Below are positions 19,247 through 27,845 of a DNA stretch of 64,000 nucleotides, piece after piece. The stretch comes from Rhodothermaceae bacterium (GTDB lineage: Bacteria > Bacteroidota > Rhodothermia > Rhodothermales > Bin80), in assembly GCA_009838195.1 (NCBI GenBank), contig VXSC01000020.1, positions 1-64,000 of the forward strand. Direction: 5' to 3'. Within the stretch, counting starts at the first letter, position 1; every line of letters starts with the position of its first letter. Both the position numbers and the translations under genes were made by a program. The notes under the pieces were generated by a model. The model was not told the DNA's origin and did not search any database. It saw only the letters and a program-made list of their open reading frames with translations.

Positions 19247-20323
19247 ATGATTGATTTGGAAAAATTACAGGAAGTGAAAGAGCGGTTTCGTGTGCTGAAC
19301 GAGATCATTGCAGATCCTGCAACAGCCGCAGATTCCAATCGTATGGCGGCCTTGGGACCGGAGCATCGGGAGCTGTCCGAAGTCGTAAGTGCAATAGAAC
19401 GATATGAAGCTGCGCTCACGGAGTCGGAAGAAATGCAGGCATTGATTCGTGCAGAGAAAGACGCGGAATTGGTAGCATTGGCACGGGAAGAGTTGGAAGT
19501 ATTAACGGCGAAATTGCCGCAGATGGAAGATGCGCTTAAGCAGGCACTTGCACCTAAGGATCCGGCGGATGCCCGCGATGCGATTGTAGAAATCCGTGCA
19601 GGTACGGGTGGCAGTGAAGCTGCATTGTTTGTCGCCGATCTGTTTCGTCTTTATGAACGCTACGTTACACGAAAAGGATGGAAACTTACCGTGATGAACA
19701 GTTCTGCAGGAAGTGTTGGGGGATTCAAAGAGGTCGTATTCGGTGTTGCCGGGCGTAGTGTGTTTGGTTATCTGAGATATGAAAATGGGGTTCATCGTGT
19801 TCAAAGGGTCCCACAAACGGAGTCCAGCGGGAGGCTGCATACCTCTGCCGCAAGCGTCGCGGTTTTGCCGGAAGCTACAGATGTTGAGATTGAGATTGCT
19901 CCGAACGAGCTCAAGATTGATGTGTATCGATCCAGTGGACCAGGAGGGCAGAGCGTGAACACGACGGATTCAGCGGTCCGGATCACCCACATCCCCACAG
20001 GCCTCGTCGTTACGTGCCAGGATGAAAAGAGCCAACACAAAAACAAGGACAAGGCACTGCGAGTGCTTCGCTCGCGTCTGTATGAAAAGAAACGGAGCGA
20101 GATTAATGCGGAGCGTGATGCAGTACGAAGAGAGGCAGTCGGATCAGGAGATCGTTCTGTGAAAATCCGAACCTACAATTACCCTCAGGATCGTGTAACA
20201 GATCATCGGTTGGAAGGGGAGCACAAAAATTATCCCTTGCGCAAGATCATCGAAGGTGAACTAGATGAGCTCGTGAATGCGCTACAAACCGCGGACCATG
20301 CGGGTCGGATGGCGAATGTGTAG
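19247..20323 (+). CDS. prfA: Peptide chain release factor 1
   Basis: RF1 ends translation at UAA and UAG. The protein has the catalytic GGQ in SSGPGGQSVNTTDSAVR (near residue 233). HRVQRVPQTESSGRLHTSAA contains the PxT stop-codon recognition region of RF1, here PQT, and the C-terminal domain reads RTYNYPQDRVTDHRL. I chose ATG 19247 (MIDLEKLQEVKERF, 358 residues) because it matches the usual RF1 N-terminus and length. A TTG at 19202 would add 15 residues without family support. Confidence 0.94.
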   Translation: MIDLEKLQEVKERFRVLNEIIADPATAADSNRMAALGPEHRELSEVVSAIERYEAALTESEEMQALIRAEKDAELVALAREELEVLTAKLPQMEDALKQALAPKDPADARDAIVEIRAGTGGSEAALFVADLFRLYERYVTRKGWKLTVMNSSAGSVGGFKEVVFGVAGRSVFGYLRYENGVHRVQRVPQTESSGRLHTSAASVAVLPEATDVEIEIAPNELKIDVYRSSGPGGQSVNTTDSAVRITHIPTGLVVTCQDEKSQHKNKDKALRVLRSRLYEKKRSEINAERDAVRREAVGSGDRSVKIRTYNYPQDRVTDHRLEGEHKNYPLRKIIEGELDELVNALQTADHAGRMANV

Positions 20324-20371
20324 GAATGGAACACAAGTATTCATAAGGTGTACGACCGCTCTTTCTTGCCC

Positions 20372-20394
20372 TGCCCCCGCGAAACACGGGGGCA
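20372..20394 (+). promoter_or_regulatory. GC-rich hairpin in the rpsF leader, possible S6:S18 autoregulatory site
   Basis: A perfect 8-bp stem TGCCCCCG/CGGGGGCA encloses the loop CGAAACA, 39 bases before the rpsF ATG. Many bacteria have an rpsF leader hairpin with a CCG element bound by the S6:S18 complex. The position and the CCG next to the loop fit, but I cannot confirm the family fold. It could equally be a terminator for prfA. Confidence 0.35.
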
Positions 20395-20432
20395 TGACAA
20401 TCTATAACCAAGTCATTCCGTAGGGATAAGTT

Positions 20433-20804
20433 ATGGCCATGAATCGCAAGATGTACGAGCTCACGTACATCCTCACCTCTGTGCTCTCGAACGAGCAAAT
20501 TGCAGAGGTTGTAGCACGAGTAAACGAAATGATTGAGGGTGCCGGTGGCACCATCATTGAAGTGGATGAATGGGGAACACGAAAACTCGCGTACCCAGTG
20601 GACAAAAAAAGGAACGGTTACTATGTTAATCTGTACTTTGAAGGGCCAGGTACGTTGATCCCGCGCATTGAGCGGGCGCTAACCATTGACGATAATGTAT
20701 TGCGCTCATTAATTCTGGCAATGGATAAGAGTATGGTTGCCCACTATCAGGCAAATAAGTCAAGCAAAAAAACTGCAGCTAAGGCAGAAAGTGAGGAGCA
20801 GTAA
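20433..20804 (+). CDS. rpsF: 30S ribosomal protein S6
   Basis: S6 binds the 16S rRNA platform together with S18. The 123-residue protein shows [40 protein letters not shown] and the [18 protein letters not shown] region. It also has a Lys/Ala-rich acidic-ended tail, normal for the family. A TAGGGA sequence ten bases before the ATG can serve as ribosome binding site. rpsR starts two bases behind the stop, giving the standard rpsF-rpsR-rplI operon. Confidence 0.96.
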   Translation: MAMNRKMYELTYILTSVLSNEQIAEVVARVNEMIEGAGGTIIEVDEWGTRKLAYPVDKKRNGYYVNLYFEGPGTLIPRIERALTIDDNVLRSLILAMDKSMVAHYQANKSSKKTAAKAESEEQ

Positions 20805-20806
20805 AG

Positions 20807-20992
20807 ATGTCGCAAAAATACATTGACTACAAGGATACTGACTATTTGAAGCGCTTTATTAACGAGCAAGGCAAAATGCTCCCTAGGCGGGTACTGGATA
20901 TACCTGCTAAAAAACAGCGGGCAATTGCTCGTGCGATAAAGCGCGCACGGCATCTTGCCTTGTTGCCTTATGTGGCTGATTCGGTACGTTAA
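20807..20992 (+). CDS. rpsR: 30S ribosomal protein S18
   Basis: A 61-residue S18, partner of S6 in the small-subunit platform. The signature [21 protein letters not shown] and the basic [14 protein letters not shown] end are clear. It is shorter than many S18 (about 75 residues) because the N-terminal cysteine-bearing extension is missing; this short form is common. GAGGAGCAG directly upstream, at the end of rpsF, provides the ribosome binding site. Confidence 0.95.
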   Translation: MSQKYIDYKDTDYLKRFINEQGKMLPRRVLDIPAKKQRAIARAIKRARHLALLPYVADSVR

Positions 20993-21019
20993 AATTGAGG
21001 TTCAGAAAGGAATTCTGCG

Positions 21020-21475
21020 ATGAAAGTCATTCTCTTAACTGACGTTCCTAACCTCGGTAATGAAGGAGAGGTTATAAGTGTTAAGAACGGTTATGGACGT
21101 AACTGGCTCATCCCACAGAGGCTTGCACAGATGGCAACTCCGGGTGCAGTTCGAGCATTTGAAGATCAAATGCGTCAGCAAGCAAGGCGGCGTGCTCAGG
21201 AGCGCAATAATGCCGAGGAGATCAAAAATCAACTGGAGAATGCGGTCGTCAATATTGAAGCTAAGGTGGGTGAGGAAAACCGAATTTTTGGTACAATCAC
21301 ATCACAACAAGTGGCTCTTGGATTAGCAGTGCAAGGCTTCAACATTGACCGTCGCATCATTACCATCAATGAGGACATCAAGGTCCTTGGTGAATACACA
21401 GCGACGATTAAATTGCACGCAGAAGTACATGCGCAGCTCAGTGTGCATGTGGTTCCGGTGGGTAGCCTGGCATAG
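21020..21475 (+). CDS. rplI: 50S ribosomal protein L9
   Basis: L9 bridges the L1 stalk base and neighbouring ribosomes. The 151 residues include the N-terminal domain MKVILLTDVPNLGNEGEVI and SVKNGYGRNWLIPQRLAQMAT. A long connecting helix (Arg/Glu/Gln-rich) and the C-terminal domain with FGTITSQQVA and LGEYTATIKLHAEV follow. AGAAAGGAAT before the ATG is a good ribosome binding site. The last gene of the S6-S18-L9 operon; the dsbD start lies inside its 3' end. Confidence 0.96.
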   Translation: MKVILLTDVPNLGNEGEVISVKNGYGRNWLIPQRLAQMATPGAVRAFEDQMRQQARRRAQERNNAEEIKNQLENAVVNIEAKVGEENRIFGTITSQQVALGLAVQGFNIDRRIITINEDIKVLGEYTATIKLHAEVHAQLSVHVVPVGSLA

Positions 21476-23375
21476 GCAGTCAGGTTCATTCGGGATCGCG
21501 CTTGTTCTGGCACTGATACCCATCGGTGTTGCAGCTGCCCAATATACCGTGTCATGGGATGTCAGAGCGGAATATCATGATGCGTCGGCACGCGTCGTAG
21601 TTGAAGGTATGCTACCCCCGGATGATCCGTCAGGCGGGGCATGGCGGATGTACGCGTTGGACTCCCCCAGGCCTAGTCGGGCGTTAACTGTCCGGTTCGA
21701 TTCTCTGCCCGCGGGGTTGGTTCTATCGGATTCTCTGCGCCAACTGAATGTGCAATCTGGGTTCGATCCCTACTTTGATAGAGTGGTCACCTATTTTCAG
21801 GGGCGTGCTGTAGCTTGGGCGGATTACACGATTGAGCAGAATTTCTCTGGTGGGATTGCTGAGGGGAGTATTGAATTTATGATCTGTAATGACCTACTCT
21901 GCCTTCCGCCAGACTCAACTTTATTTTCATCCTCACTCACGGAAGTATCTACCCCACTACCTGCTGTTCCAGTGATCTCCCCGGCATCCGTTGCGCTGTC
22001 GAATCCATCAGGTCCACTCCGCATGGAGGACCTGCCCGTTGCGGATATGGAGTCGGATGCTTCGTCTGGATTGCTGGGGTTCTTACTATTAGCGATTGGA
22101 GCGGGGTTTGGGGCACTCCTGATGCCGTGTATCTATCCGATGATACCATTGACGGTCTCATACTTTACTCGGCATGCCCAGGGCACACCTATACGTATGG
22201 CTTTACTGTATGGCCTCGCGATTGTAGCAACGTTCACGGGCCTTGGGGTAGGACTTTCCATCCTTGTAGGCAGTGCAGGCACACAGATAGTTGCTGCGAA
22301 TCCTTGGGTAAATCTTTTGATCGCGACGGCTTTTCTTGTCTTTGGGTTGTCATTGCTTGGTGTATTCAACCTTCGTCTTCCCTCTTCCCTCGTAACTTGG
22401 TTCGACCGAAAAGGAACGGAGCGTCAGGATTACATTGGCGTACTCTTTATGGGTCTGGCACTTACGCTTGTATCTTTCACCTGCACGGTCCCCTTTGTTG
22501 GATTGCTACTTCCGAGTATTGCCTCCGGGGCCTGGTTTTATGGCATTCTGGGGATGGCGACCTTCAGCCTAACGTTCGCGCTCCCGTTTGTAGCATTTGC
22601 GTGTTTTCCCCGGGCACTAAAGGCACTTCCTGGCAGTGGAGGTTGGATGCGCGAGGTTGCCATTGTTTTTGGTTTTCTGGAGATTGCAGCTGCGGTGAAG
22701 TTTTTTTCCAATGCGGATCTAGTCTGGGGGCTTGGTCTGATTGATCGGCCATTAGCTATCGCATTATGGATCGTACTAGCTTCCTTGGCGGGGTTTTATC
22801 TGATTGGCCACTTACGATTCCTGGAAGAGGCTTCCGTCGCACGTATTGGTGCTGCAAGGCTCTTATTTGGGGTATTATTCTTCGGGATAGCAGTTTATTT
22901 GCTGCCTGGACTCTTCGGGGGGCGGCTTGGCAGATTGGATGCATATCTACCACCACGTGGCCCCGATGCAGTGAGCCTGTTTGATACTGGGCTTCAGCAT
23001 GAGCAGAAATGGATTACGGATGATTTACCGGAGGCATTTTCCGAGGCAGTGCTTCTTGATCAGCCGCTCTTTGTTGATTTTTCAGGATATACCTGTACGA
23101 ACTGCAGAGAGATGGAGGTCAATGTATTCGAACGCGGAGAGGTCAGTCGATTATTGGCTGATCATTTTGTATTGAGTCGACTATATACCGACGGCCCTGA
23201 TGGTCGTCAATTTCAGGAGTTTCAGGAAAAATTGACAGGAACTCGTGCACTCCCCACCTATGCAATCATGAATGGGAGCGTGGTAGACGAACCACTGATT
23301 CAATTGAGTGGGGTTGTTTCTTCCGAAAAATTCGAAGCTTTTCTGCAATACGGACTGCGGCAATATGAAGATTGA
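21447..23375 (+). CDS. dsbD: DsbD-type thiol:disulfide interchange protein
   Basis: Carries reducing power from cytoplasmic thioredoxin to periplasmic proteins. The three DsbD parts are present: an N-terminal periplasmic domain with a Cys pair in ICNDLLCLPPD; an eight-helix-type membrane domain with the redox cysteines in LMPCIYPMIPL and SFTCTVPFVG; and a C-terminal thioredoxin domain with YTCTNCREMEV (near 548). The ATG at 21447 gives a credible signal peptide (GIALVLALIPIGVAAAQ) and overlaps rplI by 29 bases. The frame is open further upstream, but the extra residues copy rplI in another frame. About 643 residues, typical. Confidence 0.9.
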   Translation: MWFRWVAWHRQSGSFGIALVLALIPIGVAAAQYTVSWDVRAEYHDASARVVVEGMLPPDDPSGGAWRMYALDSPRPSRALTVRFDSLPAGLVLSDSLRQLNVQSGFDPYFDRVVTYFQGRAVAWADYTIEQNFSGGIAEGSIEFMICNDLLCLPPDSTLFSSSLTEVSTPLPAVPVISPASVALSNPSGPLRMEDLPVADMESDASSGLLGFLLLAIGAGFGALLMPCIYPMIPLTVSYFTRHAQGTPIRMALLYGLAIVATFTGLGVGLSILVGSAGTQIVAANPWVNLLIATAFLVFGLSLLGVFNLRLPSSLVTWFDRKGTERQDYIGVLFMGLALTLVSFTCTVPFVGLLLPSIASGAWFYGILGMATFSLTFALPFVAFACFPRALKALPGSGGWMREVAIVFGFLEIAAAVKFFSNADLVWGLGLIDRPLAIALWIVLASLAGFYLIGHLRFLEEASVARIGAARLLFGVLFFGIAVYLLPGLFGGRLGRLDAYLPPRGPDAVSLFDTGLQHEQKWITDDLPEAFSEAVLLDQPLFVDFSGYTCTNCREMEVNVFERGEVSRLLADHFVLSRLYTDGPDGRQFQEFQEKLTGTRALPTYAIMNGSVVDEPLIQLSGVVSSEKFEAFLQYGLRQYED

Positions 23376-23441
23376 CCACGGGAGTTGGATGAGAGCTGTG
23401 CTGATTCGGGTCAATAGTCTTGGCTGATAGAACCGAAGTCT

Positions 23442-24899
23442 ATGACATTTTTCTGGTATGACTACGAAACCTGGGGAAAGACTCCGCAGCATGACCGGAT
23501 TGTGCAGTTTGGGGGTGTACGTACGAGCGAGGACCTGGAGCAATTAGGTGAGCCAATCGAATTGAAATGTCAACCTGGATTAGACTGTCCGGTTGGTCCA
23601 GGAGCCGTGAATGTCCACGGGATCATGCCAGAAAAAGCAAAAGAGGAGGGATTACCAGAATCTGAGTTTGCCGAACGAATCCATGCTGAATTGAGCCGGA
23701 AAGACACCTGTAGCGTGGCCTATAATGGGATGGGTTTTGACCATGAATTCACTAGAGTACTATTCTATCGAAACCTGCGCGATCCGTATGAATGGGCATG
23801 GAAAGATGGCAATACTTACTGGGATACATTGGATTTAATGCGGGCCGCATTTCTTCTTTGGCCAGATGCTTTGAAGAATTGGCCGAAAAAAGAAGATGGG
23901 AGGCCCTCATTCAAGTTAGGGGATCTGTCTGCTGCGAATCTCATGCCGGAAGAACTTGAAATGTCTCATGATGCCGTGACCGACTCCGTTCATATGTTGA
24001 AAGTGGCAAAACTGATACGGGAGCGAGCACGGGGGTTATGGGATTATGCGCTTCAATTGCGTTATAAGGGAAATATTCAGATCCTGATGAATCGTGGAGA
24101 GCCAGTTCTTTATGTGGTCGGAAAGATTCCAACGGAACGGCATTGTTCAACATTTCTGAGCAATTTGGGGGTCCGTGGACGGAACGGGAATGAAGATTTT
24201 GCCTTTGATTTGTTTTATGATCCAACTCCCCTGCTAAAGTCTTACCAGCGGTGGACTTTGAAAGACAAATCTGCCGCATGGCGTTCGATATTGTCATTCA
24301 AGCGCAATCAATCCCCATTTGTTTGCAAGTGGTCATATGTAAACAGGCTCACTAAATTATCTCTCAGGGATATCCTGGATAGAATGCAGCTGAAGGAGGC
24401 CGAGGTTCAGGATCGCCATGATAGAATCCAGGAGTTTCTCGCCCAAGAATCCGAAAACCCATTTTCCGAATATATTCTGCAAAGGGAAGCCGAATCGGAA
24501 CACTATTATTCGTTTCGTCAGACAGATCCAGATCAAGCCATTTACGAAGGGTTTATTTCGAATCGGGATCGGAATTTGATGAATCAGGTGTTGCGGGAGG
24601 GGGCTGATTTTGATTGGCGTAGCGTTCAGTCAGAAGATCCTCGGGTTGAGCCGTTGATTTTCAGGTTTATTGCACGCAATTACCTGGAATCCCTGGATGA
24701 GGCTGGCAAAGAGCGCTGGGAAGCATATTGTCGTAGTCGACAACTGAAATCTAGGCAGCAGCGTTATGTAACTGCGGATCAGGTCTTCAGTTATGAGTTG
24801 AGAGACTGCTCAGAGCCTTGGGGAAATTTAGATGAATCGCAGGCAAAACAGCTTTTGGAGTGGCAAGAGGGGGTGAAGAAATCGTTAGTTCATCCCTAA
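23442..24899 (+). CDS. sbcB: Exodeoxyribonuclease I
   Basis: ExoI degrades single-stranded DNA 3' to 5' in recombination and repair. The 485-residue length and architecture match the enterobacterial enzyme. The DEDDh exonuclease motifs are FFWYDYETWG (Asp, Glu), YNGMGFDHEFTR (Asp) and HDAVTDSVHMLKVAKLI (His, Asp). SH3-like and helical C-terminal parts follow, with IQEFLAQESENPFSEYIL. Similarity is close along the first 200 residues (for example INWP/KNWP and DGRPSFKLGDLSAAN). SbcB is best known in Gammaproteobacteria, so its presence in this lineage is of some interest. The 3' end overlaps the convergent ROK gene by 15 bases. Confidence 0.92.
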   Translation: MTFFWYDYETWGKTPQHDRIVQFGGVRTSEDLEQLGEPIELKCQPGLDCPVGPGAVNVHGIMPEKAKEEGLPESEFAERIHAELSRKDTCSVAYNGMGFDHEFTRVLFYRNLRDPYEWAWKDGNTYWDTLDLMRAAFLLWPDALKNWPKKEDGRPSFKLGDLSAANLMPEELEMSHDAVTDSVHMLKVAKLIRERARGLWDYALQLRYKGNIQILMNRGEPVLYVVGKIPTERHCSTFLSNLGVRGRNGNEDFAFDLFYDPTPLLKSYQRWTLKDKSAAWRSILSFKRNQSPFVCKWSYVNRLTKLSLRDILDRMQLKEAEVQDRHDRIQEFLAQESENPFSEYILQREAESEHYYSFRQTDPDQAIYEGFISNRDRNLMNQVLREGADFDWRSVQSEDPRVEPLIFRFIARNYLESLDEAGKERWEAYCRSRQLKSRQQRYVTADQVFSYELRDCSEPWGNLDESQAKQLLEWQEGVKKSLVHP

Positions 24900-25859
24900 G
24901 TCCACCTGCTCCCAAGCTAATGCAGCTGCTCCTAATACGACACTGAACGCGGTAATTTCGGACAGTTCGATTTTTATCTCCTCTCCAACTGGATAGCGGA
25001 ACGTGTGGTTAATTACATGCGTTCGGATCTCATCCAGGAAGTAGGGGGCCGCGGCAGCCGCGCCACCACTCAGGATAATGATTTCCGGTGCATACATGTG
25101 AACAACACTGACGAGAAACCAGGACAATTCGGTTTTCCAGGTGCTGAATGCGTCCATACATAGCTTGTCATCCTGAGCAACTCCCTCAATCACGGCTTCA
25201 AAATCGATACTTGCAGGGTCGTCAAAATAACGTTCATTCAAGACAGATGGCAGTCCCCGGGCCAGGCTATCCCGGGCAATAATACCCAGTGCTGTAGCAG
25301 AGCAAAGGATATTTGCGGTTCCACGGGCTCGCGTAATACACAATCGATTGCTACTAGATTGCTGGACTACATGGCTCGCCTGGGTTCCAAACTGAAGATG
25401 TGGGTCCCGAAGAATTTTCCCATCCAGCATAGCACCGGAACCCACGCCAGTCCCCAGTGTGATGGAAACAGCCCAGCGATACCCACGGGCTTTACCATAG
25501 TGGGCCTCAGCTATGATGGACAGGCGGCCGTCATTATCCGCAATCACAGGCAGGCTCAAGTTGCGAGAGAGATTGGGTACGATCGGATACCCCTCCAGGC
25601 GGAGCTTGCCTGGTAACAGTACGACACCTTGGGCGGGATCTACCGCACCTGGAAATCCCATCCCTATTCCTATAGGAGCACCTCCCAGATTGGTCTGAAT
25701 ACAGGAAATCTCCTCCACCACCGCAGTTTCCAGTGCCTCTGCTGACATTGCAAAGCCGGATGATCGTGTTCGCTTTTCCAAAAGCGTACCATCTGCGAGG
25801 ACGGCACCCGTTTTTATACGAGTACCACCGACATCAACACCGATCACGTATTCATTCAT
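24885..25859 (-). CDS. ROK-family sugar kinase
   Basis: Probable cytoplasmic sugar kinase (glucose or amino-sugar type). The 324-residue protein has the N-terminal ATP site GVDVGGTRIKTGAVL, the catalytic Asp in VIADNDGRLSIIAEA, TLGTGVGSGAMLDGKIL and the C-terminal ILSGGAAAAAPY. The family Zn motif (CXCGXXGC) is degenerate: the region reads HVVQQSSSNRLCITRARG and then ILC, so zinc binding and perhaps specificity differ. It overlaps the upstream SIS gene by eight bases, which implies co-expression. The pair suggests phosphorylation and isomerisation of one sugar, substrate unknown. Confidence 0.85.
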   Translation of the reverse strand: MNEYVIGVDVGGTRIKTGAVLADGTLLEKRTRSSGFAMSAEALETAVVEEISCIQTNLGGAPIGIGMGFPGAVDPAQGVVLLPGKLRLEGYPIVPNLSRNLSLPVIADNDGRLSIIAEAHYGKARGYRWAVSITLGTGVGSGAMLDGKILRDPHLQFGTQASHVVQQSSSNRLCITRARGTANILCSATALGIIARDSLARGLPSVLNERYFDDPASIDFEAVIEGVAQDDKLCMDAFSTWKTELSWFLVSVVHMYAPEIIILSGGAAAAAPYFLDEIRTHVINHTFRYPVGEEIKIELSEITAFSVVLGAAALAWEQVDLGMN

Positions 25860-26628
25860 CTACAAACAGGTGGGCGAGGCTTTTTCTGTAGGCTTCGTAG
25901 AACTGTTCAAGCTGTTCTTCCGCCGTGGTATCCCCAATAAATTGATGGCTAGGTAGAAGGACTGGCGTATGTCCGAGCTGCAATAACTTCTCCGCAACCG
26001 CAACCCGTAACATATTCATCAGCATTCCCCCCGTAACCGTCGAAACAGGACCAGTGCGCCATTCAAGTCCATCAAGCTCGCTGATGCAGTCACCAGGTGG
26101 ACATTGATTATCAAGAACGATGTCAGCGATGTCAATCAGTTTCTTACCGGACGAGTGAGATGCACTCGTTGCTTTAGAGTGCTCCGTTGAGACAATCCCA
26201 ATCACAGGTAGTCCTCGCTTTTTTACCCCAAGGGCCATTTCTACTATGAGAGGTCGGACTCCACTGGTTGAGACAACAATAAATGCATCATTGGGGCCGA
26301 ATCGAAAACTCCGCAGAATCTCTTCAGCGTACCCACTAACCTTTTCGAGATGAAGTGGTCCACGCAATCCGTTGGGCCCGATGATTGCGGAGTGGTTTGA
26401 AAGTGCCTGCTCCACGAGTGCATAAAAACCAACAAATCCGCCTTGTCGAGGTGTCATTTCTTCACACATCATGCGCGAATGTCCCGATCCGAAGCAGAAG
26501 ATTAGACCGCCTTTTGCAATCCGATCTGAGCACAATTCTGCAGCACGCTCAAGCTCTTCTAACTGCGTTTCTCGAAGACGATGTAGCCGCTCAATAGTTC
26601 GGTCAAAATAATCTACCGCCGCTACCAT
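25852..26628 (-). CDS. SIS-domain sugar isomerase-like protein (UPF0309 type)
   Basis: A 258-residue protein of the phosphosugar-binding SIS fold. Visible marks are the GLIFCFGSGHSRMMCEEM loop, FIVVSTSGVRPLIVEMAL (the STSG sugar-phosphate loop) and LPVIGIVSTEHSKATSASHS. The overall match is to the UPF0309/sugar-isomerase-domain group, which resembles MurQ and GmhA relatives. It is likely to act on the product of the downstream ROK kinase, whose gene it overlaps by eight bases. The substrate is not determinable here; amino-sugar or cell-wall sugar recycling is a guess from the family. Confidence 0.8.
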   Translation of the reverse strand: MVAAVDYFDRTIERLHRLRETQLEELERAAELCSDRIAKGGLIFCFGSGHSRMMCEEMTPRQGGFVGFYALVEQALSNHSAIIGPNGLRGPLHLEKVSGYAEEILRSFRFGPNDAFIVVSTSGVRPLIVEMALGVKKRGLPVIGIVSTEHSKATSASHSSGKKLIDIADIVLDNQCPPGDCISELDGLEWRTGPVSTVTGGMLMNMLRVAVAEKLLQLGHTPVLLPSHQFIGDTTAEEQLEQFYEAYRKSLAHLFVDE

Positions 26629-26640
26629 AAATGTGGGGGA

Positions 26641-27702
26641 TTAGAGGTCAGTGTTCAAGATATTAAGTACCCATGCCTGCGCTGGAAGCTCAGTGAGGCG
26701 ATCCTTTAGAGCCAATGCTTCAGGAATCGTAGGGACTTGGCCAATTGCCACGCGATAGAGCGTATTATCATGATTCCTAAGTGTATCGACGGGAATCGTG
26801 GGATAGAGTTCACGATATTCACCAATTAGGATAGATGCCTGCTCGGGGGTATCAAATGAGCCAATAACGAGGGTGTATCCTCCCGTTTCTCGGTCCAGCA
26901 ATGGAGTTTCTGGGTCCTCCGGAAGAGGCGAAGTCTCAACTGAAGGTGGATTTGCCGCATCATCCAAAGCAATCAAGGGTTGTTCTGGGTTTGGTTCTGG
27001 TCGAACACGGAAAGCATATTCGATGGATTGATCAACGGTATCTAAAAGATCAATGGAAGTAATATTGGCCGCCGAGTCAGCGGAGATCGAATCAGGGGCA
27101 ACGGGTAAGATGGCAGGTGATTCTGCATCATTCAAGGCTTGTTGAGGGGGTGGGAAATAATTCTGAATCACGAAGTAACCGCCGATTGCAGCAACGACTA
27201 CAATGATGGGTATCGCGACTCTCCAGTTGAATTTCCGACGATGCCTGACGGATGTCGATGGCATCTCTTTCTTAATCTCCAGGGAGTTCAGGTTTGCATG
27301 TGCCCCAGCCAGGAATGCTTCCAGTTCAGGATCAGGTGAGAATTCAAGCTTCCCATCAGATTGCTTAAGGATCCCTATTTCAGGGATATGGACGGGCATC
27401 TGGGCCAAGATCTCTTTGATGAGAAGATTAATGACCGCAGCGGCTTCTTCATGGGACGCTCCCAGATTTGATGCTAACCCAGAAATTAGTGATTCATCTG
27501 TGGTCAGAGAAGGATCTCCTTCAAGCACTACGCGCTTTCTCGGGGGACGAAGGATAAACTTCTGCTCACTAACCCGCTCATGCTCACTGGGGACAGACTC
27601 AACTTTCAGAGTCCCTAAGCCAGAAATCGTCAATTGATTATTCTGCAAAAGGGTCTCGCGTATGACTACCGTGACTTCTCTGAGGACTGATTTACTCTTC
27701 AC
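26641..27702 (-). CDS. HU-like / SPOR-domain membrane protein
   Basis: A 353-residue protein with three parts. The N-terminal half has two HU/IHF-like segments (VVIRETLLQNNQLTISGLGT, then AAAVINLLIKEILAQMPVHI and PEIGIL), as in the CCDC81/HU-SPOR proteins of Bacteroidota. One membrane span near 170-190 (VAIPIIVVVAAIGGYFVIQN) follows. After a Pro/Asp-rich periplasmic linker comes a SPOR domain (GGYTLVIGSFDTPEQASILI, YRVAIGQVPTIPEAL), which binds denuded peptidoglycan glycan strands at division sites. A division-associated role is inferred. It is the first gene of a minus-strand operon with the SIS and ROK genes, 12 bases ahead of the SIS start. Confidence 0.82.
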   Translation of the reverse strand: MKSKSVLREVTVVIRETLLQNNQLTISGLGTLKVESVPSEHERVSEQKFILRPPRKRVVLEGDPSLTTDESLISGLASNLGASHEEAAAVINLLIKEILAQMPVHIPEIGILKQSDGKLEFSPDPELEAFLAGAHANLNSLEIKKEMPSTSVRHRRKFNWRVAIPIIVVVAAIGGYFVIQNYFPPPQQALNDAESPAILPVAPDSISADSAANITSIDLLDTVDQSIEYAFRVRPEPNPEQPLIALDDAANPPSVETSPLPEDPETPLLDRETGGYTLVIGSFDTPEQASILIGEYRELYPTIPVDTLRNHDNTLYRVAIGQVPTIPEALALKDRLTELPAQAWVLNILNTDL

Positions 27703-27845
27703 AACTAAAGCGAGATGATTTGCATTAACCTTGAATGCCGTAATTTAGCCAAAGCTTTCGAATCTATCTTAGTTCAACCTCCCAATTTTATTTCTGAATG
27801 CGATTTGTAGATCGTCGCATCTTCAAATAGAATAATTTTTCCTGA

